Below, one piece after another: positions 1-10,100 of a stretch of 64,000 nt of DNA (its first letter is position 1; every line of letters starts with the position of its first letter). Source of the DNA: Anolis sagrei (Eukaryota > Chordata > Lepidosauria > Squamata > Anolidae). The notes beneath the pieces were generated by a model. That model ran no database searches and had not been told where the DNA came from. It worked only from the letters and a program-made list of their open reading frames with translations. Made by a program: the position numbers and the translations under genes. The stretch is taken from contig NC_090023.1 of assembly GCF_037176765.1 (NCBI RefSeq), positions 22,951,366 to 23,015,365 on the forward strand, in the 5' to 3' direction.

Positions 1-20
1 GTTCTAGAGGCATTTCTCCT

Positions 21-55
21 GACGTTTCGCCTGCATCTATGGCAGGCATCCTCAG
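21..55 (-). ncRNA. Hammerhead-ribozyme-like core in the Penelope tail (left arm)
   Basis: On the minus strand the order is CTGAGGA (fits CUGANGA), T, GCCTGC, a 7-base loop, GCAGGC, GAAAC, GTC. The two 6-base strings pair perfectly as helix II, and GAAAC plus GTC supply the other core strands, with a predicted cut after GTC. Hammerhead ribozymes are known in the terminal repeats of Penelope-like elements. Departures: an extra U after the first core strand and a helix III of only about two pairs with no loop. Activity is not shown. Confidence 0.6.
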
Positions 56-224
56 AGGGTGAGGTCTGGAGCTGGGAAAAAGGGGGTTTATATATCTGTG
101 GAAAGACCAGGGTGAGACAAAAGGCTACTGTAAGATGGGCTAGGTGTGAATCTTTTCAATTGACCACCTTGATTAGCATACAATGGGCTGACTGTGCCTG
201 GAGCAAACTCTTAATGAAAGGTGA

Positions 225-1415
225 TTAGATGTCCCTGCCTGTTTTTCTCTCTGTTGTTTTAATTTTAGAATTTTTAAAAACTGGTAGCCAAATTTTGTTC
301 ATTTTCATGGTTTCTTCCTTTCTGTTGAAATTGTCCACATGTTTGTGGATTTCAATGGCTTCTCTGTGTAGCCTGACATGGTGGTTGTGAGAGTGGTCCA
401 GCATTTTTGTGTTCTCAAATAGAATGCTGTGTCCAGGTTGGTTCATCAGGTGCTCTGCTAGGGCTGATTTCTCTGGTTGAAGTAGTCTGCAGTGCCTTTC
501 ATGTTCCTTGATGCGTGTCTGGGCACTGCGTTTGGTGGTCCCTATGTAGACTTGTCCACAGCTGCATGGTACACGGTAGACTCCTGCAGAGGTGAGAGGA
601 TCCCTCTTGTCCTTTGCTGAACGTAGCATTTGTTGAATTTTCTTGGTGGGTTTGTAGATTGTTTGTATGTTGTGTTTCCTCATCAGCTTCCCTATGCGGT
701 CAGTGGTTCCCTTGATGTATGGCAGGGACACTTTTCCTCTGGGTGGATCTTCATCTTTACTCTCGTGGCTTGTTCTTGGTCTTGCAGCTCTTCTGATGTC
801 TGAGGTGGAGTATCCATTGGCCTGTAGAGCCCAGTTGAGGTGGTTTAGTTCATCTTGGAGGAGGTGGGGTTCACAGATTCTTTTTGCACGGTCTGCCAAG
901 GCTTTGATGGTGCTTCTTTTTTGACTTGGGTGATGGTTGGAGTTTTTATGTAGATATCTATCTGTGTGTGTGGGTTTTCTGTAGACGGTGTGACCCAATT
1001 GTTGATCTGGTTTGCGGATGACTAGGACATCTAGAAAAGGCAGTCTTCCTTCCTTTTCTATTTCCATAGTGAACTGGATGTTAGGGTGGATGCTGTTAAG
1101 ATGTTCCAGGAACCTGTTGAGTTCTTCTTCTCCATGGCTCCAAATGGTGAAAGTGTCATCCACATATCTGAACCATATAGTGGGCTTTTTGGTTGCTGTT
1201 TCAAGAGCTTGTTTTTCGAATTGTTCCATGTAGAAGTTAGCTATGACTGGGCTGAGAGGGCTCCCCATAGCTACTCCATCCTTCTGTTCGTAGAATTCAT
1301 TGTCCCACTGAAAATAGCTGGTGGTGAGGCAATGGTGAAACAGCGCTGTGATGTCTTCTGGGAACCTCTGGTTGATGAGTGCCATGGTGTCTGCAACTGG
1401 GACCATGGTAAACAT
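225..1415 (-). CDS. Penelope-like reverse transcriptase / GIY-YIG endonuclease, left copy
   Basis: This is an open frame of 396 codons. It holds the late part of a reverse transcriptase: the GSPLSP segment near residue 52 and the catalytic YVDD near residue 84. A GIY-YIG nuclease follows, with GVY at about 278 and VYIG at about 288, just after a Cys-rich CSCG. That order (RT then GIY-YIG) is diagnostic of endonuclease-bearing Penelope-like elements. The nuclease nicks target DNA and the RT copies the element RNA there. The last 347 residues are identical to the right copy. More RT-like coding lies upstream at 1420-1580. Confidence 0.85.
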   Translation of the reverse strand: MFTMVPVADTMALINQRFPEDITALFHHCLTTSYFQWDNEFYEQKDGVAMGSPLSPVIANFYMEQFEKQALETATKKPTIWFRYVDDTFTIWSHGEEELNRFLEHLNSIHPNIQFTMEIEKEGRLPFLDVLVIRKPDQQLGHTVYRKPTHTDRYLHKNSNHHPSQKRSTIKALADRAKRICEPHLLQDELNHLNWALQANGYSTSDIRRAARPRTSHESKDEDPPRGKVSLPYIKGTTDRIGKLMRKHNIQTIYKPTKKIQQMLRSAKDKRDPLTSAGVYRVPCSCGQVYIGTTKRSAQTRIKEHERHCRLLQPEKSALAEHLMNQPGHSILFENTKMLDHSHNHHVRLHREAIEIHKHVDNFNRKEETMKMNKIWLPVFKNSKIKTTERKTGRDI

Positions 1416-1784
1416 CGAAGCTGATCAGTTTGTCATTTGGATTGGGCTTGAGATTGCTGATTTTTTCAATGAAGTGGGCTGAGTCCTTGATGTAGTGTGT
1501 TGTGAGCCCAATGTGGCTTTGTAACTGTGCAGCAAGAAATTTGGCTAAGTCATATGTGGGGGACCCAATGGCACTCACGATTGGTCTGAGTGGGGTGGAG
1601 TCCTTATGGATTTTGGGGAGTCCATAAAGCCTGGGTGGAAGGGCTTCCGATTTACATAGCTGCTGTCGTATGTCGAAGTTGATGGAGGAGTTTTTAATTA
1701 GAGTGTTGGTTTTTCTGGTTCTGCCTCACCACCAGCTATTTTCAGTGGGACAATGAATTCTACGAACAGAAGGATGGAGTAGCT

Positions 1785-2828
1785 ATGGGGAGCCCTCTCA
1801 GCCCAGTCATAGCTAACTTCTACATGGAACAATTCGAAAAACAAGCTCTTGAAACAGCAACCAAAAAGCCCACTATATGGTTCAGATATGTGGATGACAC
1901 TTTCACCATTTGGAGCCATGGAGAAGAAGAACTCAACAGATTCCTGGAACATCTTAACAGCATCCACCCTAACATCCAGTTCACTATGGAAATAGAAAAG
2001 GAAGGAAGACTGCCTTTTCTAGATGTCCTAGTCATCCGCAAACCAGATCAACAATTGGGTCACACCGTCTACAGAAAACCCACACACACAGATAGATATC
2101 TACATAAAAACTCCAACCATCACCCAAGTCAAAAAAGAAGCACCATCAAAGCCTTGGCAGACCGTGCAAAAAGAATCTGTGAACCCCACCTCCTCCAAGA
2201 TGAACTAAACCACCTCAACTGGGCTCTACAGGCCAATGGATACTCCACCTCAGACATCAGAAGAGCTGCAAGACCAAGAACAAGCCACGAGAGTAAAGAT
2301 GAAGATCCACCCAGAGGAAAAGTGTCCCTGCCATACATCAAGGGAACCACTGACCGCATAGGGAAGCTGATGAGGAAACACAACATACAAACAATCTACA
2401 AACCCACCAAGAAAATTCAACAAATGCTACGTTCAGCAAAGGACAAGAGGGATCCTCTCACCTCTGCAGGAGTCTACCGTGTACCATGCAGCTGTGGACA
2501 AGTCTACATAGGGACCACCAAACGCAGTGCCCAGACACGCATCAAGGAACATGAAAGGCACTGCAGACTACTTCAACCAGAGAAATCAGCCCTAGCAGAG
2601 CACCTGATGAACCAACCTGGACACAGCATTCTATTTGAGAACACAAAAATGCTGGACCACTCTCACAACCACCATGTCAGGCTACACAGAGAAGCCATTG
2701 AAATCCACAAACATGTGGACAATTTCAACAGAAAGGAAGAAACCATGAAAATGAACAAAATTTGGCTACCAGTTTTTAAAAATTCTAAAATTAAAACAAC
2801 AGAGAGAAAAACAGGCAGGGACATCTAA
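1785..2828 (+). CDS. Penelope-like reverse transcriptase / GIY-YIG endonuclease, right copy
   Basis: This 347-codon open frame starts at the GSPLSP segment of the reverse transcriptase, so the earlier RT motifs are absent: the copy is truncated at its 5' end. YVDD and the GIY-YIG motifs (GVY...VYIG) are present. The translated sequence equals the end of the left-arm protein throughout. This means the two arms are very similar in age, or have been kept alike. Confidence 0.85.
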   Translation: MGSPLSPVIANFYMEQFEKQALETATKKPTIWFRYVDDTFTIWSHGEEELNRFLEHLNSIHPNIQFTMEIEKEGRLPFLDVLVIRKPDQQLGHTVYRKPTHTDRYLHKNSNHHPSQKRSTIKALADRAKRICEPHLLQDELNHLNWALQANGYSTSDIRRAARPRTSHESKDEDPPRGKVSLPYIKGTTDRIGKLMRKHNIQTIYKPTKKIQQMLRSAKDKRDPLTSAGVYRVPCSCGQVYIGTTKRSAQTRIKEHERHCRLLQPEKSALAEHLMNQPGHSILFENTKMLDHSHNHHVRLHREAIEIHKHVDNFNRKEETMKMNKIWLPVFKNSKIKTTERKTGRDI

Positions 2829-2997
2829 TCACCTTTCATTAAGAGTTTGCTCCAGGCACAGTCAGCCCATTGTATGCTAATCAAGGTGGTCAATTGAAAA
2901 GATTCACACCTAGCCCATCTTACAGTAGCCTTTTGTCTCACCCTGGTCTTTCCACAGATATATAAACCCCCTTTTTCCCAGCTCCAGACCTCACCCT

Positions 2998-3032
2998 CTG
3001 AGGATGCCTGCCATAGATGCAGGCGAAACGTC
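2998..3032 (+). ncRNA. Hammerhead-ribozyme-like core in the Penelope tail (right arm)
   Basis: This is the mirror copy of the core at 21-55: CTGAGGA at 2998-3004, helix II strands 3006-3011 and 3019-3024, GAAAC at 3025-3029, GTC at 3030-3032. Only about three pairs of helix I (CCT before, AGG after) are plain. Any further pairing would need an internal loop, as in natural type I hammerheads. The minimal helix III suggests it might act as a dimer, which is inference. Confidence 0.6.
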
Positions 3033-3121
3033 AGGAGAAATGCCTCTAGAACATGGCCATATAGCCCGAAAAAACCCACAAGAACTGAGTGATTCCGGCC
3101 ATGAAAGCCTTCGACAATACA

Positions 3122-3792
3122 TTGAATATAAGTTGTTGTTCACATCTAATCCATATGAACGCATCATGCCTGATATAAGGAAAAGTACTTTTGCACAGTC
3201 AGTTAAATATAAATATATACTGTTGTATTTGAAAAACTAGAAGTCTCTCACACGTTACCTCTAATTTTTGTGATTAACTAGGGTTTTTTAATGTGTTTAA
3301 TTTGTATCACTGACAAATGGTCTGCTTGGCTTGGCTATTTGGCTGCTCGAATTTTGCTACAATTTATTTGTATTCTGAGTGTTGCAATGATGTGTTGTTG
3401 GCATATTTCCTATTATTTTGTCATTTTGTATTTATTCTAATGGGTTAATATAGAATAACCTTTTTGGTTGTAGTTCTCATTGATGTAAGTGAGACTCTTA
3501 ACTCATTTGCGATTATTTATTTTGATTTTAGTGAGCTCTAAGTTCACATCACGTCACTTGTCATGTACAGTAAAAGGATAGCATAGAATGTGAAATAGTT
3601 CACAAAGAGACTACCCTTAACAACCCATATGACTTTTATTAGATAGGATTTTTTTAAAAAAAAAACACAAAACCTTTGATAAATACCTAGTAGCCCATTT
3701 CACCAGCAATACTTATCTCACATCAAAATAAGCTGACACTCCTTGGGTTTGCCACCATTGATTGCACTTTTGTATTATGTGCTTCTTTTTGT
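3122..3792. other. AT-rich intronic sequence, nothing recognised
   Basis: No open frame, repeat boundary or RNA signal was recognised. It presumably lies in the CEP126 intron before the exon at 5318. Confidence 0.5.
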
Positions 3793-4790
3793 TGTTGTGT
3801 ACCTTCGGGTAGTTTCTGACTTATGGCTTACCTTTCACAGAGTTTTCTGCTGTTGCATCCTTTATGACCTAGGGCAGTGTTTCTCAATCTGGGGGTCGGG
3901 ACCCCTGGGGGGGTCACGAGGAGATTTCAGAGGGGTCGCCAAAGACCATCAGAAAACACAGTATTTTCTGTTGGCCATGGGAGTTATGTGTAGGAAGTTT
4001 GGCCCAATTCTATTGATGGTGGGGTTTAGAAGGTTTGATTGTAGGTGAACTATAAATCCCAGCAACTACAACTCCAAAATGTCAAGGTCTATTTTCCCCA
4101 AACTCCACTAGTGTTCAAATATGGGCATGTATTTGTGCCAAGTTTGGTCCAAATCCATCATTGTTTGAGTCCACAGTGCTCTCTAGGTGTAGGTGAACTA
4201 CAACTCCAAAACTCAAGATCAATTTTTATCAAATCCTTCCAGTATTTTCTGTTGGTAATGGGAGTCCTGTGTGCCAAGTTTGGTTCAAGTCCATCATTGG
4301 TGGAGTTCAGAATGCTCTTTAATTGTAGGTGAATTATAAATCCCAGCAACTACAACTCCCAAATGACAAAATCAACCCCCCATCCCAACCCCACTAGAAT
4401 TCAGATTCAGGCATATCAGATATTTGCCAAATTTGGTCCAGTGAATGAAAATACATCCAACATGTCAGATATTTACATTACGATTCATAACAGTAGCAAA
4501 ATTGCAGTAAAAAAGTAGCAACAAAAATAATTTTATGATTGGCGGACACCACAACATGAGGAACTATATTAAGGAGTTGCAGCATTAGGAAGGTTGAGAA
4601 CCACTGACCTAGGGCAACCCTAATCCTAACATATCAGGGATTTTTCTTGGCAAGATTATTTTAGAGGAGGTTTGCCATTTCTCTCTCAGGCCCAAGATCA
4701 GCCAGCAGGTTTCCATAGCTGAGAGAGAGTTTGACCCCTGATTTCCCCTGATTCCCATAATTCAGACCACTTTACCAAGAGGACTCTTTT
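3793..4790 (-). repeat. tRNA-derived SINE, split by a hAT element
   Basis: Flanks 3793-3874 and 4607-4790 together resemble a squamate SINE type. In the minus sense it has a tRNA-like head, a 'gaggaaggcaaacc' style core and a tail reading 'agtcggaaacgacttg' in better copies. The hAT element at 3875-4606 sits inside it, so the SINE is older. Confidence 0.55.
3875..4606 (+). mobile_element. Non-autonomous hAT transposon (SPIN/OposCharlie-like ends)
   Basis: It starts CAGTGTTTCTCAA and ends TTGAGAACCACTG, giving imperfect terminal inverted repeats. It is flanked by a perfect 8-base target duplication ACCTAGGG at 3867-3874 and 4607-4614, the hAT hallmark. The interior holds related blocks ending 'tgtaggtgaactataaatcc', an internal repeat of roughly 150-250 bases. 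No transposase is encoded. A longer sister copy is at 37745-38859. Confidence 0.85.
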
Positions 4791-4920
4791 TGCAAGTCTA
4801 GCAGCAGTTTCTCAGAAGCTTAGAGAATGCAGTTTTAAGTGTGTTTAATACGGGACTACAAATATACAGAGCTTCCAAAACAACACTCCATTTATAAAAC
4901 AGAAAATAAATACTGAGGGC

Positions 4921-5179
4921 CAGGCATGTAGCCGGGAAGGGGGGGGGGGCTCATGGTGGTCCGCGAGAAGGCCTTTCTGGTGCATTATTTAAACTGTTAT
5001 GTTTATTCATATTATGATCTCATCACCATACTCAATATATTCCATATGCATGGGGGTATTGGGGTAACAATACAAAAGGTTTGCTAGGGTAGACCCTCTT
5101 TCACTCAGACTCAGCCCCCCCACAAATCAAACTCAGCCCCCCCCCCCCCCCCCGAATCAAAATCCTGGCTACAGGCCTG
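4921..5179. mobile_element. Short hAT-like element with opposing G and C homopolymers
   Basis: Its ends are inverted: CAGGCATGTAGCC at the left against GGCTACAGGCCTG at the right. A perfect 8-base duplication CTGAGGGC flanks it (4913-4920 and 5180-5187). Inside, a G run lies near the left end and long C runs near the right end, so the G-rich parts face each other. Non-coding. Confidence 0.8.
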
Positions 5180-5317
5180 CTGAGGGCTATGATAGAATGC
5201 TGACTGAGGCACAGCTTGTTGAGTGCTGTTCTATTTTTATTGCAACTTGTATTTTTTATTATTATCAAAAACTTGATATTTAACACAATATGTGCTTTAT
5301 TTTAACCCAAAGTGCAG

Positions 5318-5397
5318 GGAAAAACAGAACCTAAATTGGATGAGGCTCTTCAGAAAATTCAAGCAACAGGATTCTTTCCATTCAAATTCACTGAAAG
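5318..5397 (+). CDS. CEP126: CEP126 internal exon a
   Basis: 80 bases starting in phase 0 after 'agtgcag' and ending before 'gtaaat'. It encodes [20 protein letters not shown]..., matching the human PLEEALKQIQ region. The last codon is split 2+1 with the next exon. Confidence 0.88.
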
Positions 5398-7052
5398 GTA
5401 AATATTCCTATTGTTTAAAATTCTGGTATGCACTCATGTTAACAATACTGTTTTTTTAAACAAAATGTTAAACTTTAAATGACTTTGGGGCAGGGAAAGA
5501 TATGTGGAATTAATATGTCAGATATAAGATGTGTCATGACTCCAAGCTTCCAAGCTTTTGACGCTGGAGCCGTCTTGCAGGGCGTGATTGGTAGAGCCAG
5601 AATTTATAGTTAAGGTTGAAAGTCTTTCTTTACTCATTTTTTATATTTCTTATCTGTAACTTCTTACCAAACTATGCTTTTGATGTTTTTGATTACTGTT
5701 ATTGATACTTTCCTAGAAATTTTCCTATTAGACTTTGGAGTATTTAACAATATTATGAATTATGACAATGGGATCTTTCAGATTTTGTTTATAACTTAAA
5801 ACGAACGTTGCTAGAAATGCACTTTTATAAAGACTTTAAAAATATTTTGTAACTATTAATTAGTTTTGCTTTGTCAAAGTTAGATCAAACATATCAGAAT
5901 TTGTTTCAAAGGCAGTTAATGTGAAATATTATTGATAAAACTCATAAAATCATAGTTGGTAGCAATTGTAATGTTTCATCCCTGCAAAAACTACTGACAG
6001 GCCTTCCTCGGCTACTAGAAATGATCCTTTTAATTGGAAGCAGAACTCAACAAATGTTAACTGTGACAGAATAATGCAGGAAAACAGGAGGGGAAATTTG
6101 AATAGTGGCCAGCTTCTCTTTCAACAAAATCTAGATGAAATGCAGCAGCAACTGGAAGAACAGCACTTCAGCAATCTCCAGGTAGGATAATGTGTCAGAT
6201 ATTTACTTTTTTCATAATTCTTAAAATGATAGTTCATAAACCACATATCCATCAGTATCTAAAGCTACAAGTCCTGACTTCCATTGACTTGAAAGAGTAT
6301 ACAATTGGTTCAATGTCAGTTCAAGGATTTTGGCATCCAGGACTAACAGCACCCTTGAAGACAAATCATCCAGAGCTATTACTTTTCCTTATTCATGCAA
6401 AATTACATATATGAAAGCACCCTATAAGACATCATATTTGCTGTATGGATGCACCCTTGTTGAACCAGATATGTTACAATATACTGGTACTCAGTTCACA
6501 AAAGTATAATCTCTGTTGCTGTCTCCAGTTCTCTGTAGCCACCTGCTCCCCAGGTTTGAAAACATTACTTATGAGAGGAGCATTGCTCTAGCAACAGAAA
6601 TATACCCTGAATCTTAAGACTCAGAAAGTCAGGCGATTCTTCTCAGACTAATAACAACTGTGTGGTCATTCTGTTGAAGTCAATATTGCTGCTGTATTTC
6701 ATCACATAATAATAGCCACCACTTAATCCTTGCACTCCCTTTTTTGGGTCCTAACATTGTTTTTTTCTTTCTTTCTTCATGTAATCATTTAAAAAAACAA
6801 AAACAAAGCAAAGATCTCCCTCCTTTCTCCTCCCTTTAAAGACAGTTTAAAACACGGAGAGCTCTCCCTCCTTCTTTCTCTTTATCTAGGACAGGCATGG
6901 GCTAACTTTGGCCCTCCAGGTGTTTTGGACTTCAACTCCCACAATTCCTAACAGCCTACTGGCAGTTAGGAATTGTGGGAGTTCGAAGTCCAAAACACTT
7001 GGGAGGGTCGAAGTTTGCTCAGGCCTGATCTAGGAGGTAAGACAGTCTTTTA

Positions 7053-7101
<49 letters not shown>

Positions 7102-10100
7102 AGATATCAGAAAACCCAAGGTGCAGGTTTTTTCATTGCGTAATAGTCATGCCACCCTTTTTCTAACAAAGAAAGGCATAAAATACTACTATTATGTGGT
7201 GAAATGCTGTAGTTGGGAAGAAAGGATAGCTGGAAGCTGGGGGCAAATCTTCCAGGATTATAAATGTGGCAAGTTTCCATAGCAGTTATGTGACCAAACT
7301 AATACAATTAATTTGGCAGCTGTTTTAGTCAGTGTTTCTGTTTTTATTCTTATTCTACAGATAGGGCATAGTATCCCAGGGTGACATTTTGATGCAGAAT
7401 GCACACATAACTAGAACACCCAATAGGGGTTTCATTAATGGGTTTTTAAGCAGTGTCTAAGTTTCAAATATCTGCCACGTGGATTTATTTATATTTTTGT
7501 TTGTTTCACATATTTGTACCTCGTCATTTTCACCCCCAGAGGGGGACTCCGGGTGGCTTTACAACAGGCAACCATTAGATGCCATCACTTAAGTTATAAG
7601 TAAACAATTACAGGTAAAAACAAGCAGTTGAAACATCAATTATTAAAATATCCATTTAAAATCAGGCAAGTTCAAAATCATAATCCAGGTCAATCCATTG
7701 TCGGTCACATAAAATCACTCTCATTCTTGTTTCTGCATCTACTGTGTTTGAACACGTGCTCCCATAACCATGTTTTAAGTTTTTTCCTAAAAAATAGGAG
7801 GGAGGGGGCTGACCTGGTGTCAATGGGGAGGGAGTTCCACAGACAAGAGGCCACCACAGAGAAGGCCCTGTCTCTCATCCCTACCAGTCGCACTTGCGAG
7901 GATGGTGGGACCGAGAGCAGGGCCTCCCCCAATGATCTTAACCTTCATAATGATTCATAGCAGGAGAGATGTTCAGACAGGTAAGCTGGGCCAGAACCAT
8001 TCAGGGTTTTATAGGCTAAAGCCAACACTTTAAATAAATAAATTCAACATATCAGACAAAAATTGTCTCAACAAATCTGTTGCATGTTGTCACTGAAGTA
8101 CTTTTTTTCATTCCACACAATGGAAGATATCTGAGCAAAAATTACCCTTGCTTTCTGTGGTCAGACAATGATGCAGAGAAGCTGGTGTCAACACTTAAAT
8201 GAAAAAGTGTCCCTCTCTCTTTGTTCAGATTTGGGAGGAAAACAAGACCTTGCTTATTAGATGATGTCCAAGAATGGCCAAGTGGATAAACTGATGTTAT
8301 AAAAGGCAAGGATGAAGGAGCTAGTTCAGCTATCCATAGGTTCTTGATTCAGAGCTGCTGAAAACATTAGAAAAAGCCAGAGGCAAAGAAGGATGTATAC
8401 AAAGAAAGAATACTAGTATATTTAATAATCATCATCATCTTTATTTATATACCGCACTATCTCCCCTAGGGGACTCAGAGCGGTTTCCACATATGTAAAA
8501 TAATACAAAAACATATAATATAACAAAAGCATAGACCTAAACTGTTGACACAACATATACATTAAAATCAATTTAAAACCAGTTCCTCTCTCTTCTTCAT
8601 ACAAGATAAGCTGCCAGGGGCAAAAATTTCAATAAGAGGCCTGGACTATTTGGAGCGGGCTGGGCCAAGGCTAGTGCAAAGAGAAGGGGAAAATGGGGCT
8701 GGTTGAATGCTACAGTGCAAGGATTGGTCTCAGCAATGCCCTACTAGGGGACCGGGGCCACTCAATCCAGGGCCAATTAAAGGACTATAAAAAAGTCTGG
8801 GCTGGAAGAAAAGGTGCCCCCAGATGATGGGGAACTGGGGAATGGATGGGATACAAGGCCAAGTCCTAACTGTTGGACCAAGGGCTTGAGACTAGTCATT
8901 ATTGAAGGCCTGATGAAACCACCAAGTCTTCAAGTTCTTATGGAACGAGGTGAGGGATGGGGCCAGCCTTATCTCCTTGGGGAGGGCATTCCAGAAGCAG
9001 GGGGCCACCACCGAGAAGGCCCTCTCCCTCATCCCCACCAACTGGGCTTGAGACGGTGGTGGGAGCGAGAGGAGGGCCTCCCCGGTGGATCTTAGTGTTT
9101 GCGCTGGTTTATAGAGGGAGATGTGATCACAGAGATAGGAGGGGCCCAAAACATTTAGAGTTTATAGGTCATCACCTGCACCTTGAATTTGGCTCGGCAA
9201 CTTATCGGCAGTCAGTGGAGCTGTTTCAATAGGGGAGTTGCACGCTTCCTATAGTTATATTTAATAATAATTCTTTACAGTGAGCTATCAGTGGAACAAA
9301 CAGAGAGGAATGGTGTGTATTCATGGCATGAGAGGGAACCTACCAAATTCAAAATGTGGAAGCCCCTAGGCATCACTGTGTTGCAGGCACACATTTCCCT
9401 ACTATAGTATTTATAGGAAGTGTCTTCCTAGCATAACCTTGGAAGAATAGTGGCATCCAGCCGCACAGCACTGCCACTTTTGAGCAGTAATTCACCTGAA
9501 TAGCTTTTGTACACTTGAGTTTATCAGCAGGAAAACCAGATCAATGTGTAAAATCAGTGCTAAATTAGTTGTTTTTGGGGACACAGGGACTCTTTGATGA
9601 GGTGGCTTTGAATTTTGTAGACACCAGGGACAGACTTAACCACTGACAAATGGTTAAGTTGACAGATAAATGCTCATGTCGGCAATATATGCTAAGTTAA
9701 CCAGGAAAATGTGGCACAAATATGTTGTGGTTTTGTGATTCTAAGACATAGTCTCTGAAGGGAGAGATTTACCCTGGGCAGACAGCCTGCAACACCACGG
9801 GGTGGCCAGCTTTATTGCAGAGTGGTGACAGAATTAGTTGCAGTCTCAGTTACTCAAAATAAACATTTTACTTCATTTGAAGCTATTAGACGGGAGGGAG
9901 ATGTAGGTGCTTGTAGAATACCCTTCACTCTACATTCAAAAACATTCCTGTGGACATGGGGCATTTTAATTCCAGAAATACACTGGCAAAATGGGTTCAA
10001 AAATATTAGAGAAGTCATTCTATGCAAGGGTTTAACCACCTAGATGATGACTGAATGACCCATTAGGAAGAATTCAGCTCATATCCTTCACAAAACATTT

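Larger units (their letters stand above)
1..3121. mobile_element. Penelope-like element, two copies in inverted orientation
   Basis: Two copies of one Penelope-like retroelement face away from each other: the left is read on the minus strand and the right on the plus strand. Arms 1-1330 and 1723-3052 are reverse complements (paired positions sum to 3053) around a 392-base centre that belongs only to the longer left copy. Both encode the same reverse transcriptase/GIY-YIG protein end. The right copy ends near 3121 in the tail typical of these elements in reptiles. The left arm runs off the window. The left copy seems to carry about one break and the right copy lacks its front part. Tandem and inverted partial copies are known for this family. 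The element probably sits in a 5' intron of CEP126. Confidence 0.88.

Noticed and set aside
1-3052. The inverted pair as an LTR element or a DNA transposon with long terminal inverted repeats.
   Set aside because: Each arm encodes its own RT/GIY-YIG protein, diagnostic of Penelope-like elements, and there is no transposase or integrase.
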